A stretch of DNA of 64,000 nucleotides. It comes from Vibrio metoecus. GTDB taxonomy: Bacteria; Pseudomonadota; Gammaproteobacteria; Enterobacterales; Vibrionaceae. The position numbers and the translations under genes are program-made. Under the pieces are notes generated by a model. The model ran no database searches. It saw only the letters and a list, made by a program, of their open reading frames with translations, and had not been told where the DNA came from. Below, piece after piece: positions 8,345-16,484 of the stretch. The stretch lies in NCBI RefSeq assembly GCF_009665255.1, contig NZ_CP035686.1, positions 806,001-870,000 of the forward strand, read 5' to 3'. Position 1 is the stretch's first letter. Each line of letters begins with the position of its first letter.

Positions 8345-9277
8345 TCAGTAATAGAGATAATAGAGGTAGTGGAAAAACAGCGGAGCGGTAAACATCAAGC
8401 TATCGACCCTATCCAAAATGCCACCATGACCCGGAATAAATTGGCTGGTATCTTTAATACGCAAATCGCGCTTGACTGAAGAAATGACCAGATCGCCAAT
8501 AAATCCACTCAAGGCAATGATGACTCCGCCGACCAACCCTTGCGTCGCCGTTAACGGTGTTAGATAAGGCGCTGCAAAGTATGAAACGGTAACCACGGTC
8601 AATGTGCCGCCGATAAAGCCTTGCCAAGTTTTATTCGGGCTGACTTTCGGAACGATCTTATGTTTACCAAAACTTTTTCCCCATACGTATTGGGCAACAT
8701 CATTGAACTGAGTCATCACCAATAAAAACAGCAACATACCCAGTGAACCTGCATCTGGGTTTAAGTTTGGTAGCACCAATAGGTATGCCATATGGCTGAT
8801 ACAAAATACGGTCAACATCATTGCCCAGTGAATAATGCCTGCCGAGCGAATAAAGCCTTTAGTATCTCCAATCAGCACCATCACCATAGGTAAGTACAGG
8901 AATACATAGACTGGAATAAAGATAATGAACATGCCGTACCAGCCGATGGAGAGCCAGTAGTACTGAAATGGAATAGATAAATAAGCCCAGAAAATCACTC
9001 GGCGATCGGTCATTCGTGTTGGCACAATCGATAGGAACTCTTTCAGTGCCATGAAACTCAGGAAACCCACAAAAAAGAGCGTGTAGTTGAGTGGAAGCTG
9101 CAATACGACAAACACAATCGCAACCATCCACCACCATGAACGAATACGCAGCTTTAATTCGAGATAATCGCGTTCAGGATAGCGGCGAGACAGCCACAAA
9201 TAACAGAGTGTACCTACCACTAGAATGGCCAAAATCACCAACATCAAGTGCAGTGAGTGTTGAGGAATGTTGAGCAT
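8345..9277 (-). CDS. Phosphatidate cytidylyltransferase-like protein (CdsA family)
   Basis: 310 residues with about eight membrane segments and the family signature near the C-terminus: SSVKRDLRIKD, then GHGGILDRVDS, which carries the metal-binding acidic residues. The enzyme makes CDP-diacylglycerol from CTP and phosphatidate. The gene starts 2 bp after the stop of the CDP-alcohol transferase. E. coli has a comparable pair (ynbA-ynbB) of unclear product, so this may make a non-housekeeping phospholipid. Confidence 0.87.
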   Translation of the reverse strand: MLNIPQHSLHLMLVILAILVVGTLCYLWLSRRYPERDYLELKLRIRSWWWMVAIVFVVLQLPLNYTLFFVGFLSFMALKEFLSIVPTRMTDRRVIFWAYLSIPFQYYWLSIGWYGMFIIFIPVYVFLYLPMVMVLIGDTKGFIRSAGIIHWAMMLTVFCISHMAYLLVLPNLNPDAGSLGMLLFLLVMTQFNDVAQYVWGKSFGKHKIVPKVSPNKTWQGFIGGTLTVVTVSYFAAPYLTPLTATQGLVGGVIIALSGFIGDLVISSVKRDLRIKDTSQFIPGHGGILDRVDSLMFTAPLFFHYLYYLYY

Positions 9278-9279
9278 GA

Positions 9280-9972
9280 CTAGTTACCTTGATGATCGGA
9301 CGACGAAGCACGCGCCGCATGGAATTGATAAATGTGCTGTAAGCGTCGCCAAACCGTGAGTACCAGCCCGATCAGCATGACGATTAAGGTGATATCCATG
9401 GTGTATGCGAAAAAGGTTGGGAGCTCATCGAACAGTGACAGTGTCGCGATAAAGAGCAAACTGAGGGTAAGCAGCGCCATGCGATGCTGTTTAGCCATCG
9501 GGCCTTGAAAATCAGCTTCACCGCCCATGCTGACTCCCAATACACGAATGTAGGCGGTCAGCACCGCAAGAAGCGCACAAAGCCATGCCAAGGTCATTCC
9601 GAGCGCAGAAGTCGTGACAAAACCTGCACCAAGAATCAACAAAGGGTCGGCGATCCGATCCGGTACATCATTAAACAATTCGCCAGCAGGGGTCTTCTTG
9701 CCGCCTTCTACGGCAACCATGCCATCAAACAAGTTACACAGTAAACGTGCTTGAATCGATAAGGCTGCCAGAATGAGCCAAAGCGGAGCAGGGTAGCCTT
9801 GATATACGGCCAAAATGGCACAGCCAAGCAGCGCAAAAGCAATACTCATGAGCGAAATTTGGTTAGGTGTGATCTGTTTTTGGCTCAACCAAACGGCAAT
9901 ACGTTTGGTGAAGCTCAGTTCTCGAACCGCAAGTGGGCGGCGATTTTTCTCTTCAGATAGTGTCTTTTCCAT
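9280..9972 (-). CDS. CDP-alcohol phosphatidyltransferase-family protein with altered active-site motif
   Basis: Start set at MEKTLSEEKN (ATG at 9972), preceded by AAGAGG at good spacing; the open frame continues upstream but without family character. 230 residues, about six membrane helices. The canonical motif D-x2-DG-x2-AR-x8-G-x3-D-x3-D can be aligned, but here it reads N80, D83-G84, A87-V88, G97, N101, D105: two of four Asp are Asn and the Arg is Val. The enzyme may use a different mechanism or substrate, or be a non-catalytic partner. First gene of the lipid cassette. Confidence 0.8.
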   Translation of the reverse strand: MEKTLSEEKNRRPLAVRELSFTKRIAVWLSQKQITPNQISLMSIAFALLGCAILAVYQGYPAPLWLILAALSIQARLLCNLFDGMVAVEGGKKTPAGELFNDVPDRIADPLLILGAGFVTTSALGMTLAWLCALLAVLTAYIRVLGVSMGGEADFQGPMAKQHRMALLTLSLLFIATLSLFDELPTFFAYTMDITLIVMLIGLVLTVWRRLQHIYQFHAARASSSDHQGN

Positions 9973-10117
9973 GTAACCTCTTGTTACCACAAATGAAAGC
10001 GTGGTTGGCAATAGGCGATGTGGTAACACATAATCTGTAGTGAAAAGAAGTCATACCAAGGTAGGTTGAGTGATATTTGGCACGCGTCTCAATCTTGTGG
10101 CGCCGATTGTTAATGCA

Positions 10118-12043
10118 TCACTCATTAATTTGGGTTGAAAGAGGCACATTACCTGAGGCGAAATAGTGTTTACAAAACGCAGTAAACTCGGTTTTTGAGA
10201 TAGGTCGTGAGAAGTAATAACCTTGAAACTCGTCGACACCCAGTTGTTTAAGTTGTTCGAGTTGGGTCATTTGTTCAATACCTTCAGCAACGACTTCCAT
10301 TCCTAATTGATGGGAGAGATTAACAATTGAAGCGATGAAAATCGCTTGTTGCTGATTTCGATTCATATTGTCGACAAAGGATTTATCAATTTTCAATTTA
10401 CTGAATCTGAGGTGGTTGAGTTGATACAGTGAAGACCAGCCTGTTCCAAAGTCGTCTAAGGCAAGGCGAACCTTCATTTTTTCCAATTTTTCGATGATGT
10501 TCATGCTGTGTGCGAAGTCATCGATCGTCATGGTTTCAGTCAGTTCTAAAATGATCGCGTTGAGAAAGTTTTCATGGCTGCCAAAAATTTCGGTCACGAG
10601 GTCGGGCAATGCATCGTCAAACAGAGAATTGGAAAGGTTGATGGAAACATCTAATCGACGGTTATAGTTTTTCCAATCATTTTGTAATGCAAGGTAGACT
10701 TGCTGCATGATCCACGCGCCGAGTTTTTTCCCGAGCCCGTATTCTTCTGCTATTTCGATTAAGTATTGTGGATTGATGAAACCAAATTCATGATGTTGCC
10801 AACGAATTAAGGCTTCACACCCTAATCGTTCAGGGTTACGCGATAAAATAGGTTGGTAGCATAAGTACAAGTGAGATTGGTTAGGGTCTGCCAGTAGCTT
10901 TTGTAATTGCTCTGCGAGTATCCGCTTTTTGTTGTAGGCACTTTCAATTTCACGGGTGTAATACACCACCTGACCATCTGGTGTTTTTTTCGCGATATTA
11001 AGCGCTAAGTCAGCATTGTTTAATAAACTCTTCGCGCGTAGGGTTGAATTGGTTTGAGTAAAGTCTTGGGTTTGGCAGGTGACAACACCCATCGCTACGC
11101 TCAAACGTTTTGTGGGGTCATTGTCCTGTACTAACTTGGTCAGGTCATTCCATAAATTACGGATGAAAAACTCTGCGTTACCATTACAAGGGTGCAGTAA
11201 TACCGCGAACTCATCGGCACCCATTCTGGCACATTGATAAGCGAATGGGTGACAGCGTTGAGTCAACAATCCTGCAATTTTTACGAGCAATAGATCGCCA
11301 GAGGCGTAACCGATCGTATCGTTTAATTCTTTGAATCGATTGAGGTCGAATAGGATTAGCGCGACAGGTTCTTGCTTTTTTAGTCGACTTTTTTTCAGTG
11401 TTTTAACAATAAAGTTGCGGTTCTTCAGTTTTGTTAATGGATCATGCCATGCGAGAAACTGTTGGTAATCTGCAGAACGATAGGTCATGTAAGACAGCAA
11501 AATCAAAATTAGCAAGATCGCGGCGAAAAAATAGAGCAGTTGCTGTTTATTGTCGGTGATAATTCGGAGGTTTGCGTTGGCGCTTTCACCCGTGAAATTC
11601 ACAATGGCTAAATCTCGAATTTGATCGTTATAAGGCTCCAGAATTTGCCGCAACTCCTGAAGTGCGGCTTTATCGCCTCGGCTTATTGCTAGCTCATAAC
11701 GTTTGAGTTGAGTAAACGTTTCTTGAATGATTTTTTGGGCATCATGCTGCTGCCTAAGTTCATGGGTCTCTTTGCTGGTTAGAAAGAGATCAAAACGGTT
11801 CCACAGAATATCGTAGTTGAGGCTCATTGCCTTATAGCTTTCACTGCTTCCGGTTAGCAAGTAAGTGTCTAATCTATGGGTAAAATTGAGCGTCTCTACT
11901 TCCAGTTGTGCCAAAGACCAAGCGGTAAGCTGAGTATATTTGGTCAGCATGTTGTAGGTATTGGTAAAGCGTACCATGGCCCATAACGAAATTAGGATCA
12001 TAGCGAAGACTAGAGTGAAAAAAGCAAGTAAAGACTTTTTCAT
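10118..12043 (-). CDS. Membrane GGDEF/EAL protein, probable cyclic-di-GMP phosphodiesterase
   Basis: 641 residues: N-terminal membrane helix, a helical periplasmic region of about 140 residues, a second helix at about 169-187, then GGDEF and EAL domains. The GGDEF site is degenerate (GADEF, 275-279), so cyclase activity is doubtful. The EAL domain keeps EALIRW (410-415), DDFGTG, KIDKSFV and VAEGIE, consistent with active c-di-GMP hydrolysis. The gene starts 5 bp after a small periplasmic protein gene, suggesting a sensor-partner pair. No known input signal. Confidence 0.88.
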   Translation of the reverse strand: MKKSLLAFFTLVFAMILISLWAMVRFTNTYNMLTKYTQLTAWSLAQLEVETLNFTHRLDTYLLTGSSESYKAMSLNYDILWNRFDLFLTSKETHELRQQHDAQKIIQETFTQLKRYELAISRGDKAALQELRQILEPYNDQIRDLAIVNFTGESANANLRIITDNKQQLLYFFAAILLILILLSYMTYRSADYQQFLAWHDPLTKLKNRNFIVKTLKKSRLKKQEPVALILFDLNRFKELNDTIGYASGDLLLVKIAGLLTQRCHPFAYQCARMGADEFAVLLHPCNGNAEFFIRNLWNDLTKLVQDNDPTKRLSVAMGVVTCQTQDFTQTNSTLRAKSLLNNADLALNIAKKTPDGQVVYYTREIESAYNKKRILAEQLQKLLADPNQSHLYLCYQPILSRNPERLGCEALIRWQHHEFGFINPQYLIEIAEEYGLGKKLGAWIMQQVYLALQNDWKNYNRRLDVSINLSNSLFDDALPDLVTEIFGSHENFLNAIILELTETMTIDDFAHSMNIIEKLEKMKVRLALDDFGTGWSSLYQLNHLRFSKLKIDKSFVDNMNRNQQQAIFIASIVNLSHQLGMEVVAEGIEQMTQLEQLKQLGVDEFQGYYFSRPISKTEFTAFCKHYFASGNVPLSTQINE

Positions 12044-12048
12044 AATAG

Positions 12049-12519
12049 TTAGGGGCTGATAATTTCTATATGACTGATTTGCCAGACCATACGGCTGTGG
12101 AGCACTTCATTGTTTAGTTCCCCGCTGTTGGTGAGTGGGTAAATTGACCAAACCGGCCCACGATCACGAATGGCCATTGGCTTGCCATTTTTCTGAATAG
12201 CAAACACAGGATTGTATTTCTCGATGTCGGAATAAGGGATAACGGCCCAATATTTATTTAATGCGATAACTTTGAGATCGGCTTGCTTTACGCCTACCCA
12301 AGCTAAAATCGCTTGAGCAGAAATGCCCTTAAATTCAGTATTGCCTTGTGTCCACGGTGTCTCAGTGACAATCGTTAAATCACTACGTGCCAGAAGATCT
12401 TGGTAGGTGGCAGAAATGGTTTGATCCTGATGGGTTAGGGTTAGAATCGGTTCTTCAGCAAACAGCTTGGTGCTGATTAATGCTAGTAGTGTAAAGAATA
12501 AAGTACGCCCAGTTTTCAT
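12049..12519 (-). CDS. Small periplasmic protein resembling molybdopterin-oxidoreductase-fold domains
   Basis: Start set at MKTGRTLFF (ATG at 12519) with GAGAGAT upstream; 156 residues with a signal peptide ending near KLFA-EE. The mature part (TYQDLLARSDLTIVTETPW, FKGISAQAILAWVGV, KYWAVIPYSDIEKYNPVFAIQKNGKPM, GPVWSIYPL) resembles the short SUOX-fold proteins annotated as molybdopterin-dependent oxidoreductases. No cofactor-ligating Cys is obvious, so it may be a binding protein rather than an enzyme. Its 5-bp spacing to the GGDEF/EAL gene suggests it feeds that receptor's periplasmic domain. Confidence 0.7.
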   Translation of the reverse strand: MKTGRTLFFTLLALISTKLFAEEPILTLTHQDQTISATYQDLLARSDLTIVTETPWTQGNTEFKGISAQAILAWVGVKQADLKVIALNKYWAVIPYSDIEKYNPVFAIQKNGKPMAIRDRGPVWSIYPLTNSGELNNEVLHSRMVWQISHIEIISP

Positions 12520-12749
12520 TCGATATATCTCTCTATACATGAGTGACTCTTATAGGTATAGGTAGCCCGTGTGCAGCGTGCAAGTTCCATCTTTAGGCTT
12601 AGCACTAAAGTCGTGTTTGTTTGGGTTCAGGATGGGTATCTGGTACAACTTTTGTCACAAAAAATTAACACCATAATCTCTTGCTGATTTTCCGAAACTT
12701 CACCATATTGTCATTACCGTGTCATAAACATAAAGGTGAGGAGATCGAT

Positions 12750-12851
12750 ATGGAACACGTTGAAATGGTTCAACCTAGCATGCTAGGTGTTGTGGGTCGT
12801 ACTTTGGTGTTTTCCTTGCTGGCATTAGGCTTCACCTTCATGCTTTTGTAA
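12750..12851 (+). CDS. Small ORF, 33-residue single-pass membrane peptide
   Basis: An ATG at 12750 has AGGTGAGGAG 6-15 bases upstream, a very good ribosome-binding site. The frame encodes 33 residues: a short polar N-terminus (MEHVEMVQPS), then a continuous hydrophobic helix ending FTFMLL. It ends at TAA 12849 and is followed after 20 bp by a strong intrinsic terminator, so the unit looks like a complete monocistronic gene. I do not recognise a named family. It resembles small inner-membrane regulatory peptides in design only. Confidence 0.65.
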   Translation: MEHVEMVQPSMLGVVGRTLVFSLLALGFTFMLL

Positions 12852-12870
12852 TGACACCGAATAGTTATCA

Positions 12871-12898
12871 AAGCCGAGCTTAATGCTCGGCTTTTTTA
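12871..12898 (+). terminator. Intrinsic terminator of the 33-residue ORF
   Basis: Stem AAGCCGAGC / GCTCGGCTT with a short loop followed by a run of T, directly downstream of the small ORF at 12750-12851. Of the rest of the 12520-13052 gap, 12541-12740 probably holds divergent promoters, and nothing further was recognised. Confidence 0.85.
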
Positions 12899-13052
12899 TG
12901 GGCTTGGATAGCTTTGTGAGAGCCTGAGTTAAGCATAGAACTGTGAATCTATGTTGGTGTTATTTTCTGCACACAAACGAACTTAATAAAACCTAGTGTA
13001 AAGGTCGGGTATTTGCTAACGTGCGGACAAATGATTTATCGCGAGTCTGATT

Positions 13053-14522
13053 ATGTCGGTGTGGAATTCTGTACGTCTTAGCCAACGCTTTGCTGCTTTA
13101 CCTCAATGTTTTTATACATCAATTCGTCCGCAGCCTTTAGAACACGTCCGCTGGGGGATGTGGAATGTGGCTCTCGCGCAGGATTTTGGTTTGCCTGAAG
13201 TGCCTAATGATGAATTGTTGGCCTCACTTTCGGGTCAGCAGTTACCGGTCGGTTTTGCACCTTTAGCGATGAAATACGCAGGGCATCAATTTGGTGTCTA
13301 TAACCCCGAACTCGGTGATGGGCGCGGATTGCTGTTGGCCGAAATGGCGACGAAGCAGGGCGAAGTGTTTGATATTCATCTCAAGGGCGCAGGACTCACG
13401 CCTTATTCACGAATGGGAGATGGTCGTGCGGTGTTGCGTTCATCCATTCGCGAATATTTGTGCAGTGAAGCAATGGCTGGTTTAGGGATTGCTACCACAC
13501 GCGCTTTAGCGTTGATGGCGAGTGATACGCCAGTGTATCGTGAGCGTGAAGAACGAGGGGCGTTGTTGGTACGCCTTGCGCAAAGCCACATCCGGTTCGG
13601 TCATTTTGAACATTTATTTTATACCGAACAACACGTTGAACTGAAATTGTTAGCCGATAAAGTGATTGAATGGCATTTCCCTGATTGCGCTCAGTGTGCA
13701 AAACCTTATGCCAATTGGTTTCAGCAAATCGTAGAACGCACGGCACTGATGATTGCGCAATGGCAGGTGTATGGCTTTAACCATGGCGTGATGAATACCG
13801 ACAATATGTCGATCCTAGGGCAAACCTTTGACTACGGTCCGTTTGCTTTTTTGGATGATTACGATCCGAACTTTATCTGTAATCACTCCGACTATCAGGG
13901 GCGTTATGCGTTTGATCAGCAGCCACGTATTGGTTTATGGAACCTGTCTGCGCTCGCACATGCACTATCGCCATTAGTCGAAAAAGCAGATTTAGAAACC
14001 GCTCTAGCCAGTTATTCCGATCACCTTAACGTTCATTTCAGCCAATTGATGCGAGCAAAGTTAGGGCTAACAAGTCAGCAAGAAGGCGACGGTGAGCTGT
14101 TTGCTGATTTCTTCGCGCTACTGACCAATAACCATACCGACTACACGCGCTTTTTGCGTGAACTTTCTTGTCTGGATCGACAAGATGCCGCTGCGGTGGT
14201 GGATTTGGTGGTTGATCGTCAATCGGCTCAGGCTTGGATCGAGCGTTATCTTACCCGCGCAGCCCGTGAGCTTGGGCAAGATGGTCAGCCAATCAGTACC
14301 CGTGAGCGTTGTCATGCTATGCGTCAAGTGAACCCGAAATACATCTTGCGTAACTACTTAGCCCAGCAAGTGATTGAGTGGGCAGAGCGTGGGAATTTCC
14401 AAGAGATGCATCATTTGGCTCAGGTTCTCGCGACCCCTTATGATGAACACCCAGAGTTTGAACATTATGCAAAGCTGCCTCCTGAGTGGGGTAAGAAACT
14501 CGAAATTAGCTGCTCATCTTAG
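13053..14522 (+). CDS. selO: Protein adenylyltransferase SelO (YdiU)
   Basis: 489 residues, the normal length for the family. The pseudokinase-fold start region (PLAMKYAGHQFGVYNPELGDGRGLLLAE), the GAGLTPYSRMGDGRAVLRSSIREYL block and MNTDNMSILGQTFDYGPFAFLDDYDP carry the nucleotide- and metal-binding residues. SelO transfers AMP from ATP to Ser/Thr/Tyr of proteins, linked to redox stress in E. coli. Enterobacterial SelO often ends in a redox Cys; here the C-terminus is EISCSS, with a Cys three residues from the end. Monocistronic with its own terminator. Confidence 0.95.
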   Translation: MSVWNSVRLSQRFAALPQCFYTSIRPQPLEHVRWGMWNVALAQDFGLPEVPNDELLASLSGQQLPVGFAPLAMKYAGHQFGVYNPELGDGRGLLLAEMATKQGEVFDIHLKGAGLTPYSRMGDGRAVLRSSIREYLCSEAMAGLGIATTRALALMASDTPVYREREERGALLVRLAQSHIRFGHFEHLFYTEQHVELKLLADKVIEWHFPDCAQCAKPYANWFQQIVERTALMIAQWQVYGFNHGVMNTDNMSILGQTFDYGPFAFLDDYDPNFICNHSDYQGRYAFDQQPRIGLWNLSALAHALSPLVEKADLETALASYSDHLNVHFSQLMRAKLGLTSQQEGDGELFADFFALLTNNHTDYTRFLRELSCLDRQDAAAVVDLVVDRQSAQAWIERYLTRAARELGQDGQPISTRERCHAMRQVNPKYILRNYLAQQVIEWAERGNFQEMHHLAQVLATPYDEHPEFEHYAKLPPEWGKKLEISCSS

Positions 14523-14564
14523 ATTATTGTGCATGGGTGGAAAGTTACACAAACGTTAAATTTG

Positions 14565-14589
14565 ATGGGTGGTTTTCCACCCATTTTTT
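14565..14589 (+). terminator. Intrinsic terminator of selO
   Basis: Stem ATGGGTGG / CCACCCAT followed by TTTTT. A second copy of ATGGGTGG lies at 14533-14540 and could in principle pair with the same arm. Confidence 0.8.
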
Positions 14590-14618
14590 ATGGTGTTAGC
14601 GTAACGCGAGGTTCTATT

Positions 14619-14639
14619 TTGCAGTGTGTTGGATTGCAA
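14619..14639 (+). promoter_or_regulatory. Candidate DctD upstream activating site
   Basis: Inverted repeat TTGCA-N11-TGCAA lying 40 bp upstream of the sigma54 promoter of dctP. Position fits an enhancer-type activator site, but one imperfect dyad is weak evidence and the usual second site was not identified. Confidence 0.3.
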
Positions 14640-14678
14640 CGTACTGATTCCTCAGTGATGTTAAAAATATGTAATGAT

Positions 14679-14695
14679 TGGCGCGCTTGTTGCTT
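14679..14695 (+). promoter_or_regulatory. Sigma54 (-24/-12) promoter of the dctPQM operon
   Basis: TGGCGCG-N4-TTGCTT, one mismatch to the sigma54 consensus TGGCACG-N4-TTGCW, with GG and GC exactly 10 bp apart. It lies 57 bp before the dctP start. The nearby dctD encodes a sigma54-dependent activator carrying GAFTGA, so the pairing of promoter and regulator is coherent. Confidence 0.85.
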
Positions 14696-14751
14696 TGGTA
14701 TAAGTACGCAGTCCAATGATGGGCTGAAAAATCCAACCAAGGAGAATAAGA

Positions 14752-15750
14752 ATGATCAAGCCGCTTACCCTAATCGCCGCTTCTGTCCTCGCTGTAACAA
14801 GCTTTAACGCCGCTGCTAACTGTGATCCGGGTGAAATCGTGATCAAGTTTAGCCACGTGACCAATACAGATAAGCACCCGAAAGGGATTGCTGCGTCACT
14901 ACTCGAAAAACGTGTCAACGAAGAGATGAATGGCAAAGCCTGTATGCAGGTATTCCCTAACTCGACACTGTACGATGATGACAAAGTGTTAGAAGCATTG
15001 CTCAATGGTGATGTGCAATTGGCGGCACCTTCGCTGTCAAAATTCGAAAAATTCACCAAAAAGTACCGCATTTTCGACCTACCTTTCCTTTTTGATGATG
15101 TTGATGCTGTTGACCGTTTCCAAAGTTCTGCCAAAGGTGAAGAGTTGAAAAATGCCATGACTCGCCGTGGCGTGAAAGGCCTAGAATTCTGGCACAACGG
15201 AATGAAGCAAATTTCTGCTAATAAACCGATCCTCGTTCCGGCAGATGCGAAAGGCTTGAAGTTCCGCGTACAAGCATCTGATGTATTGGTAGCCCAGTTT
15301 GAGCAGATCGGTGCTAACCCTCAGAAAATGTCATTTGCAGAAACTTATGGCGGTCTGCAGACCAAAGTTATTGATGGACAGGAAAATACTTGGTCAAACA
15401 TCTATGGTCAGAAGTACTTTGAAGTACAAGACGGTGTGACCGAAACCAATCACGGTATCTTGGATTATCTGGTTGTGACATCAAGCAAATGGTGGGATGG
15501 CTTACCGGCAGATGTGCGTGACCAGTTTGCTCAAATTCTTCGTGAAGTGACGTTAGAACGCAACGCAGAATCCAATAAGGTTGAGGAACTGAACAAGCAG
15601 TACATCATTGAAGCAGGTGGCGTGGTGCGTACTCTGACCCCAGAGCAACGTCAGCAATGGGTTGATGCTTTCAAGCCGGTTTGGAAGAAGTTTGAAAAAG
15701 ACATCGGTTCTGATCTGATTGATGCCGCGTTGACTTCGAACAAGAAGTAA
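14752..15750 (+). CDS. dctP: TRAP transporter periplasmic dicarboxylate-binding protein DctP
   Basis: 332 residues with a signal peptide (MIKPLTLIAASVLAV, cleavage near AAA-NC). DctP/TAXI family features: IKFSHVTNTDKHPKGIAASLLEKRVNE at the N-terminus, the KGLKFRVQASDVLVAQFEQIGANPQKM segment with the substrate-carboxylate Arg, and GLQTKVIDGQENTWSNIYGQKYFEVQ. Binds C4-dicarboxylates (malate, fumarate, succinate) and delivers them to DctQM. Preceded by AAGGAG and a sigma54 promoter; followed by a hairpin that probably lowers expression of the membrane genes relative to the binding protein. Confidence 0.93.
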   Translation: MIKPLTLIAASVLAVTSFNAAANCDPGEIVIKFSHVTNTDKHPKGIAASLLEKRVNEEMNGKACMQVFPNSTLYDDDKVLEALLNGDVQLAAPSLSKFEKFTKKYRIFDLPFLFDDVDAVDRFQSSAKGEELKNAMTRRGVKGLEFWHNGMKQISANKPILVPADAKGLKFRVQASDVLVAQFEQIGANPQKMSFAETYGGLQTKVIDGQENTWSNIYGQKYFEVQDGVTETNHGILDYLVVTSSKWWDGLPADVRDQFAQILREVTLERNAESNKVEELNKQYIIEAGGVVRTLTPEQRQQWVDAFKPVWKKFEKDIGSDLIDAALTSNKK

Positions 15751-15760
15751 TCTCTCTTTT

Positions 15761-15780
15761 GGCCCCATTGCGGTGGGGCC
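15761..15780 (+). terminator. Intercistronic hairpin between dctP and dctQ
   Basis: GGCCCCA / TGGGGCC stem with a 6-nt loop, no strong T tract. Likely a partial terminator or RNA-stabilising hairpin that favours the binding-protein transcript. Confidence 0.5.
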
Positions 15781-15818
15781 GTTTGTCTGTTCGTCACACT
15801 ATTAGAGCGATGTATCAC

Positions 15819-16481
15819 ATGGAACAGTCATGGCTTTCTAGAGTCGGTCAGTTTACCGACATGATTGAAGAATTTCTGATTGCGTTTTTTATGGGCGCAA
15901 TGACCCTATTAACCTTTGCTAACGTCGTCATGCGCTATTTGTTTAACGACAACATTCTCTGGGCGTTAGAAGGCACCGTATTTATGTTTGCGTGGATGGT
16001 GCTGGTCGGTGCCTCTTTCGGCGTAAAAAGACACTTCCATATTGGTGTGGATGTATTGATTAATATTGCCCCTCAAGGGCTGCGCAAGCTCTATGCGCTA
16101 GTGGCGGTGGCTTGCTGCTTGGCATTTTCTATCATGCTGCTGGTCGGATCTTGGCAATATTGGTACCCCTTTATCAGTGAACGTGCATGGTATGAAACGG
16201 ACGATATTCCTATGCCTGATGCTCTGCAGTTTCTCGCGGATTGGTTAAACGAAGGTGAGCGTTATGAAAAGCTGCCGCGTTTTATCCCTTATGCCGCGTT
16301 GCCAATTGGTATGGGATTGCTCACTTTTCGTTTTATGCAGATCGCTTGGAAAATTGTAACGGGTCAGCTGGATCGTATGATCGCAGGGCATGAAGCAGAA
16401 GAAGATCTAGAAGCCCTAAAAGCGGAGCTTTCAGAAGCCAGTGAGGCGATGATGCCTAATACCCAAGGCAAGGAGAAGTAA
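15819..16481 (+). CDS. dctQ: TRAP transporter small membrane subunit DctQ
   Basis: Start set at MEQSWLSRVGQFTD (ATG 15819); an ATG at 15810 is also in frame but its Shine-Dalgarno is too close. 220 residues with four membrane segments and the typical TFANVVMRYLFNDNILWALEGTVFMFAWMVLVGAS core. DctQ bridges the binding protein and the DctM channel. 3 bp separate it from dctM. A C-terminal charged tail (HEAEEDLEALKAELSEASEA) is predicted helical. Confidence 0.92.
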   Translation: MEQSWLSRVGQFTDMIEEFLIAFFMGAMTLLTFANVVMRYLFNDNILWALEGTVFMFAWMVLVGASFGVKRHFHIGVDVLINIAPQGLRKLYALVAVACCLAFSIMLLVGSWQYWYPFISERAWYETDDIPMPDALQFLADWLNEGERYEKLPRFIPYAALPIGMGLLTFRFMQIAWKIVTGQLDRMIAGHEAEEDLEALKAELSEASEAMMPNTQGKEK

Positions 16482-16484
16482 ATC

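Noticed and set aside
14533..14584. Antiterminator formed by the duplicate ATGGGTGG
   Set aside because: The first copy is only 25 bp from the second and no regulated downstream gene depends on it; probably coincidental.
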